A stretch of 64,000 bases of DNA from Emergomyces orientalis (Eukaryota; Ascomycota; Eurotiomycetes; Onygenales; Ajellomycetaceae). The stretch covers positions 620,001 to 684,000 of the forward strand of contig MOWL01000070.1 of assembly GCA_002110485.1 (NCBI GenBank), written 5' to 3'. A program made the position numbers and the translations under genes. Each line of letters begins with the position of its first letter. Positions within the stretch are counted from its first letter, which is position 1. Shown in pieces: positions 59,605 through 64,000 of the stretch. The notes beneath the pieces are model-generated. The model had not been told where the DNA came from, made no database searches, and saw nothing but the letters and a program-made list of their open reading frames with translations.

Positions 59605-61155
59605 TCACGGCCCCCCCGTACTCATACTAGGTGGCCCGTTCATATTTTCAAAGCTGTTTACCGACACGGTTGAATTGGGCCGGATATTTGAAGTCCGCCG
59701 TTGTGGCGTATCGATTGTCAAAGGCGGACTCCTCTGTCTACCGAAAGGGGGGTGGTCTATATCGGTGGGTTCGATGGGAGACACGTCGTGGTGCCGGCCA
59801 AAATCCGTGGGGTTTGGGTACGAGACATGCTGCCAGTCGTAGTCGGTACTTCCTTGCTCGTGGCTGCTGCTGCTGTTGTTACTGCTGATAGAGCCGAATA
59901 GACTACGACGAACGTTATCTCTGGAATCACGCCGGGATCTATAACTGGTTGGCTGTCTTGCAGCTCTTGCCGCTGCTGATTCATGCGGTGATACAGGCAC
60001 CACTGGTGGAAGATGCCCCTGGTGCGATTCTTCTGTAACGATAGGAAGATTGGTGAATGGCTCTGAGTAATTCGATGTTTGGGAATATGTCCCCGCGCCC
60101 CGATTTTGCGTATTTGATGAATTTAACGGGGGTGTTGAGCGGCCGTTGGAATCATTATAATCGGTATCAACGGGGGAAACTGCAGCATAGAAGCGCCTTG
60201 CTACACGATGCTCTTGGCGTTGGGGTTGTCCCAACACGTTTGCCGGAGGGTTTGCTGGGTTAGAGCCATGAGCCCAACTGGCAGCACGCGACTGCGCAGG
60301 GGGGGAAATCTCTCGTGTGACCTCACGCACAACAAATCCTGATTGCGGACCCCCGGTTTCTCCCATCGGTGGGCTGGCGTATGGAGGAGGCGCGACGCTC
60401 AACGCATCTTTTCTTTTCTTAATTCGAGAGCGTCTCCAGGCCAAGAAGGCGAGATAAACTATGGCAATCAGAGCAATTCCTCCGATTGAACAACCGGCGA
60501 TAATGGGACCGGCGTCCGGTTTAGATTTTATCGAATTTGCGGGGGTTTGGGTAGGTAAAGAAGTCGATAAAACCATAGAAGTACGTGCCATAAATGTAGT
60601 CTGAGTTGCAGTCTGTGATGTAGTGTGAGGTGTAGTGTGAGGTTTGGTCTGAGGTGCGTCGGTGCTCGTTATTGCCGTAGACGTTGTAGTGAATCCCGGA
60701 AACGGCTCCTCAAAAGGATCCTCGGTGGTTGTTGTAAATTGAGGAGGACCAGGAACCTCAGGAAAAAAAGTAGGAATAGGATCAGGAATCCCAGGAAAGG
60801 ATGTGAATGGGTCACGTTCAAGTGTGGGTTCTTCTTCGATAATTTGTCGTTTCCTCCCATTGCTGCCAAGTGGTATTCGGTTGTTTTTGCTATTTTGCGA
60901 AGGTGCCTTCTGACCTAGGAGCTGCCACCTCTGTCTCTCTGTATTCGGATATTTTAATGTCCCAATTTGTTGAGTTGGTCGAGAGACTGGAACGCATTTG
61001 CCGGAAATGCCTGCGACATCCATTACATCCCAGATAAAAGGGCTTGGACAAGGACGGAATTTTGGGAGCGAGAGGTCGACAGGGCTCGCCCACGAGAAAA
61101 TAAATAGGCAAGCCCAGCTTGAGATAACCAAGATATAGAAGGTAGGATGCCGCAT
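59605..61155 (-). CDS. single-pass membrane protein with Thr-rich ectodomain
   Basis: One exon, 516 residues; no family recognised. The N-terminus (MRHPTFYILVISSWACLFIFSWAS) is a signal peptide, cut around residue 24. Residues 25-225 would be outside: four Cys early on, then a Pro/Thr-rich stalk (FTTTTEDPFEEPFP, TTPHTTSQTATQTT) fit for O-mannosylation. A transmembrane segment sits near 235-257 (PIIAGCSIGGIALIAIVYLAFLAW), followed by the basic stop-transfer WRRSRIKKRK. The long cytoplasmic tail is Ser/Pro/Asn-rich and disordered, and holds PPPY (VAPPPYASPP), a PY motif that WW-domain ubiquitin ligases of the Rsp5 type bind. The layout resembles fungal Mid2/Wsc-like surface sensors but no WSC domain is present. 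A genomic A31 tract lies 65 nt past the stop. Confidence 0.8.
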   Translation of the reverse strand: MRHPTFYILVISSWACLFIFSWASPVDLSLPKFRPCPSPFIWDVMDVAGISGKCVPVSRPTQQIGTLKYPNTERQRWQLLGQKAPSQNSKNNRIPLGSNGRKRQIIEEEPTLERDPFTSFPGIPDPIPTFFPEVPGPPQFTTTTEDPFEEPFPGFTTTSTAITSTDAPQTKPHTTPHTTSQTATQTTFMARTSMVLSTSLPTQTPANSIKSKPDAGPIIAGCSIGGIALIAIVYLAFLAWRRSRIKKRKDALSVAPPPYASPPMGETGGPQSGFVVREVTREISPPAQSRAASWAHGSNPANPPANVLGQPQRQEHRVARRFYAAVSPVDTDYNDSNGRSTPPLNSSNTQNRGAGTYSQTSNYSEPFTNLPIVTEESHQGHLPPVVPVSPHESAAARAARQPTSYRSRRDSRDNVRRSLFGSISSNNSSSSHEQGSTDYDWQHVSYPNPTDFGRHHDVSPIEPTDIDHPPFGRQRSPPLTIDTPQRRTSNIRPNSTVSVNSFENMNGPPSMSTGGP

Positions 61156-62863
61156 GGCGATATCCCAAAGACTATGCGAACCCTCAATAAGAGCAGCCCC
61201 AACAATCGGAATGTTGGTTGTTGAAGGTTGAGGATATATGTGCTCCTCGAGAATGTAGTCGCCCTCGTTTCCAGCGCACGTACATTACAGGTGCAGAGGT
61301 CGGACTTTCAACCCTGTACCAGAAAATCGATCCCTGGTAATCGGTTCAATTAGATCTGACGACCAGGGATCAAGCCAGGGATTTATAAATAGTAAATGTT
61401 GGTCCCACCAAATAGCAACTGTGCAGGTCTGAGGAGCCAGATGATGAATTTTCACCACCAGATTAGAGGCAGCGCATTCACAGGAGATGGAGAGAGCTAG
61501 TTAACCTATCGACAAATTTCAGAATTCGAATTAGATTTCTGAGTCTCAAGTTGTGTGTCCCTCTTCTGTCAAAGTCGGAGGTGTTTCAATGTTTTTCCAT
61601 CAAACACAGCCTCGCACAAGGCTACAAATTTCATACGAGGGTCCTAGCTTGGGGATAAGCCGATTGGAGGCCCATTTCTGATCTCCGAACTCCTCTTTGT
61701 TAGCTGTTTTAGGAGAAATGGTTATTCCTGGCGTCTTCCGGAGATTTTGCTTCGCGTTCCTTGTTTCCCCCCCGGGTGCTTTTCACATTTCTGATCAATC
61801 AAAGGAGGTATAATGTGCATTTCTCGCATTGCCTCCTGCCAGATTGCATGGTCTTCCACTTCGTTCTCCAATCATAGTAGTAAAGTTTTTTTTAACAGAC
61901 TTCCAAGGTTGTAAGCCAACATCTAGCTCATAGTTAACTGGTAAAAGGTAAGTGCAAACCAATGTATTTGGCTAGCTCTCAAATTGAAGTGATCGAGGGG
62001 GTTTGGAACGATCGATCAACACATCCTACAGTACGAAACCCATCGTTAATCGGTTGAAGGGTTAAAGAACTACTCCGCATGGAGACAAGCTGCTCGGCTA
62101 CTAAGAATAGATTGAGCCAGCCCCTGTAGACCATGATCTAAAGCTCATCATTATTGGTCAAGGGCGGTCTGTGGATTCCAAGTCCGCTCGCTCCTCGCTC
62201 CGCCATACTGGAGACAAAATCTTGAAACATCGCATAACCTTTGGATCGGCCTGAAATGGTGGAGTGCAGCCATGGCGAACCGGTCTGACCTGTTCAAATT
62301 TGCAGTCCACACCAGAAGAATTTCGACCGCACAGACAGGTGAGCGAGAAGAATACGAGCAACTTCGTATTGCTTGGGGGCTGAGATATCCCCCTTGACGA
62401 TCCATCAACGGCAATCGGTGAGGTGTTATACATCACGTGACATTTCATATGACTAAGCAGGATTCAAGATTGTTGGACGTCTGAGTGGTTGTAGGGGCTA
62501 CATGTAGTGTGCGGGGCGCTAGTCCGTACTAGGAAGCCCAGGGCACCTTCAGAGATGAATCTTTTGGTCACGTGCTGTTTGCTCTGTTTGCCACCTTATT
62601 ACGTCATCCTTCGGCCCCGCCGTCAGCATCATAGAAACGTTTCCAAGGTCGTATGTATTCAGGGAATATCAGGATTAAAAACTGTGTTGCCTGACTCCTG
62701 CCTGAAAAGAGAAAGGCGAAAGAAGATATAAAAGTATCCGTCTTACCTCAACTCTGACAACTTCTTAAAATTATTGAAAGCTGAAGAGCTAACAACTGCT
62801 GTCTATTAATTAACTTACCAAGCGATCAAAGAGAACCCAAAACTTCCCCCTCAAAAATTCATC
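61156..62863. promoter_or_regulatory. divergent upstream region, membrane protein / I78 inhibitor
   Basis: 1.7 kb between divergent starts. No coding sequence was recognised. A good TATA box (TATAAAAG, 62727-62734) precedes the inhibitor gene by about 130 bp. Confidence 0.5.
62727..62734 (+). promoter_or_regulatory. TATA box of the I78 inhibitor gene
   Basis: TATAAAAG, 137 bp before the ATG. The strength of the match suggests a regulated, possibly highly expressed gene; expression itself is not shown by the sequence. Confidence 0.55.
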
Positions 62864-63130
62864 ATGCCTCTTGTCGTGCCAAACGTCAGCAATGATGACA
62901 AGGCGGACTGGGCAGCCAAATTACTTGGCAAGCAGCTGACGGATTCAACATCAGACAATGTGGTGAGTTGGCTATAAATATCGTTCCTGAATCTAGCGCG
63001 ATGGGAATCTTTTGCTCATTTTAATGGCCTCTAGTCATTCGCAAAGAAGGATCTGCCCCCTGCCCACCGTGTGGTTCAACCAGGTACGATTATGACAATG
63101 GATTATAAGCCGGATAGGTAATATCCCCGC

Positions 63131-63170
<40 letters not shown>

Positions 63171-63347
63171 TCTGGCGTAACATTAACCTGTTGTCGCTAG
63201 CGACTGGTGAATTTTGTCTGTTTGAATTACTCCGATGAGCACTTCTATAACATCTCGCTGATTATTTCCACGTTTATGGCTTCAATTGATAGGTTGAATG
63301 TACACGTCAACGAACACGGAACCATCACAAATGTGAAATACGGTTAA
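62864..63347 (+). CDS. I78-family peptidase inhibitor, cytosolic type
   Basis: A gene with three short exons: 62864-62962, 63035-63117 and 63293-63347. They give 78 residues starting MPLVVPNVSNDDKADWAAKL. The junctions use GTGAGT..CTAG and GTAATA..GATAG and keep frame. The core FAKKDLPPAHRVVQPG, TMTMDYKPDRLNVHV-like sequence and the final GTITNVKYG match the I78 inhibitor family (elastase inhibitor AFLEI of Aspergillus), which binds serine peptidases through the loop ahead of the last strands. It has no signal peptide and no cysteine, so it is probably cytosolic and lacks the disulfide of secreted members. The second intron (175 nt) contains nine GATT units. Target peptidase unknown. Confidence 0.9.
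63135..63170 (+). repeat. (GATT)9 microsatellite in inhibitor intron 2
   Basis: Nine perfect tetranucleotide units, inside the 175-nt intron of the I78 inhibitor gene. Confidence 0.95.
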
Positions 63348-64000
63348 TTAGGGGTCTACTTAAAGTGATAGATGACTTCCAGGTTTGGTTTTGGTCAACT
63401 GGGTGGATTAACATTTTGGCAGCTGGGGAATTGCGTCAGTCAGGGTTTGGGATTATGGGATCATGGGCTTTATGATATTATGAATTAAATGAGTTACAGG
63501 GGTACAATAGATGTTGTCTTTGAGACTCCTTGGAAGAATCCTAGGTTATTGACCATAAATGTGTATCATTTGACATACATGATGTTTCGCTGCCTATCCC
63601 GTGAGGGTTGAGAATTTTAAATTTCCATCACCAGCCCTGCTCTGGTGTCAAAATTGCTTGTGTTATTTATACCTTCCATGTAAGCATGGTTAAAAAGTGC
63701 TAGGGGAAGGTAAACACCCCTTCAAATCCCACGCTCTCATTTCCATGCCAGAAATTTCCCTCTTCACGTTTGCGATAGTGAAATCCTGCACTCTCATAAG
63801 ATATATCTTGCCCTCATTAGAATTCACTCCTTAGGCCCTTATCTCGTAACCCCTTTGCTTATGGTCCTTGACGATAGCCACTGCTGCCCAGCCATTGTTA
63901 CCCAACTGGCACGGTTATCCAACGAAGGCGCATCCTTGGTAGATTGTGGCCATCTCGGTTCTCAAACCCTATTGCAAACACGGACTGGGGGGGCCATTCA
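63348..64000. other. downstream intergenic
   Basis: The 3' flank of the inhibitor gene to the end of the window; no gene recognised. Confidence 0.5.

Overview
The window is fungal nuclear DNA, most likely from a filamentous ascomycete of the Eurotiomycetes. The order Onygenales is my best guess, from the protein sequences and the genome texture rather than from any search. Genes carry short introns (52-272 nt) with GT..AG ends and CTAAC/CTGAC branch sites. Intergenic DNA is long, T/C-rich and full of homopolymer runs. I reconstructed splice junctions by hand; every multi-exon model below keeps frame and gives a protein of the length expected for its family, where I recognise one.

Layout. 1-7.4 kb holds NPR3 (TORC1 regulator, + strand) tail-to-tail with a lone adenylation-thiolation-thioesterase NRPS-like enzyme (- strand). 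7.4-19.3 kb is a 12 kb gene-poor stretch with one degenerate Tc1/mariner transposon (13,863-15,300). 19.3-37.3 kb has four + strand housekeeping genes: mitochondrial homoaconitase (lysine synthesis), a LARP1-like La-motif RNA-binding protein, a mitochondrial stomatin-like SPFH protein, and the histone chaperone subunit HIR1/HIRA. 38.7-39.5 kb may hold a small unknown gene. 41-63.4 kb is gene dense: OLA1/YchF ATPase, TMA20/MCT-1, RIC1 (-) divergent from SGT2 (+), TIM44 (-) divergent from mitochondrial ribosomal protein uS11m (+), a VPS9-ankyrin-PX endosomal protein resembling yeast Vrl1, an intronless single-pass membrane protein (-), and a three-exon gene for a 78-residue I78-family protease inhibitor.

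Themes. Several genes concern translation and proteostasis (LARP1-like, OLA1, TMA20, SGT2) or mitochondria (homoaconitase, SLP2-like, TIM44, uS11m). Two concern Rab/endosome traffic (RIC1, the Vrl1-like protein). They are not a physical pathway cluster, but TIM44/uS11m share a 584 bp divergent promoter.

The points I would follow first are: a transposon whose 72-bp ends are nearly identical although its transposase is ruined; a 149-codon ATG-less open frame fused in frame to the front of OLA1, resembling a mitochondrial presequence; a start-codon-only first exon in SGT2; an in-frame 75-nt optional intron in the homoaconitase presequence; and the stand-alone NRPS-like enzyme. I found no CRISPR, no rRNA or tRNA gene I can defend, and no convincing new multi-gene system.
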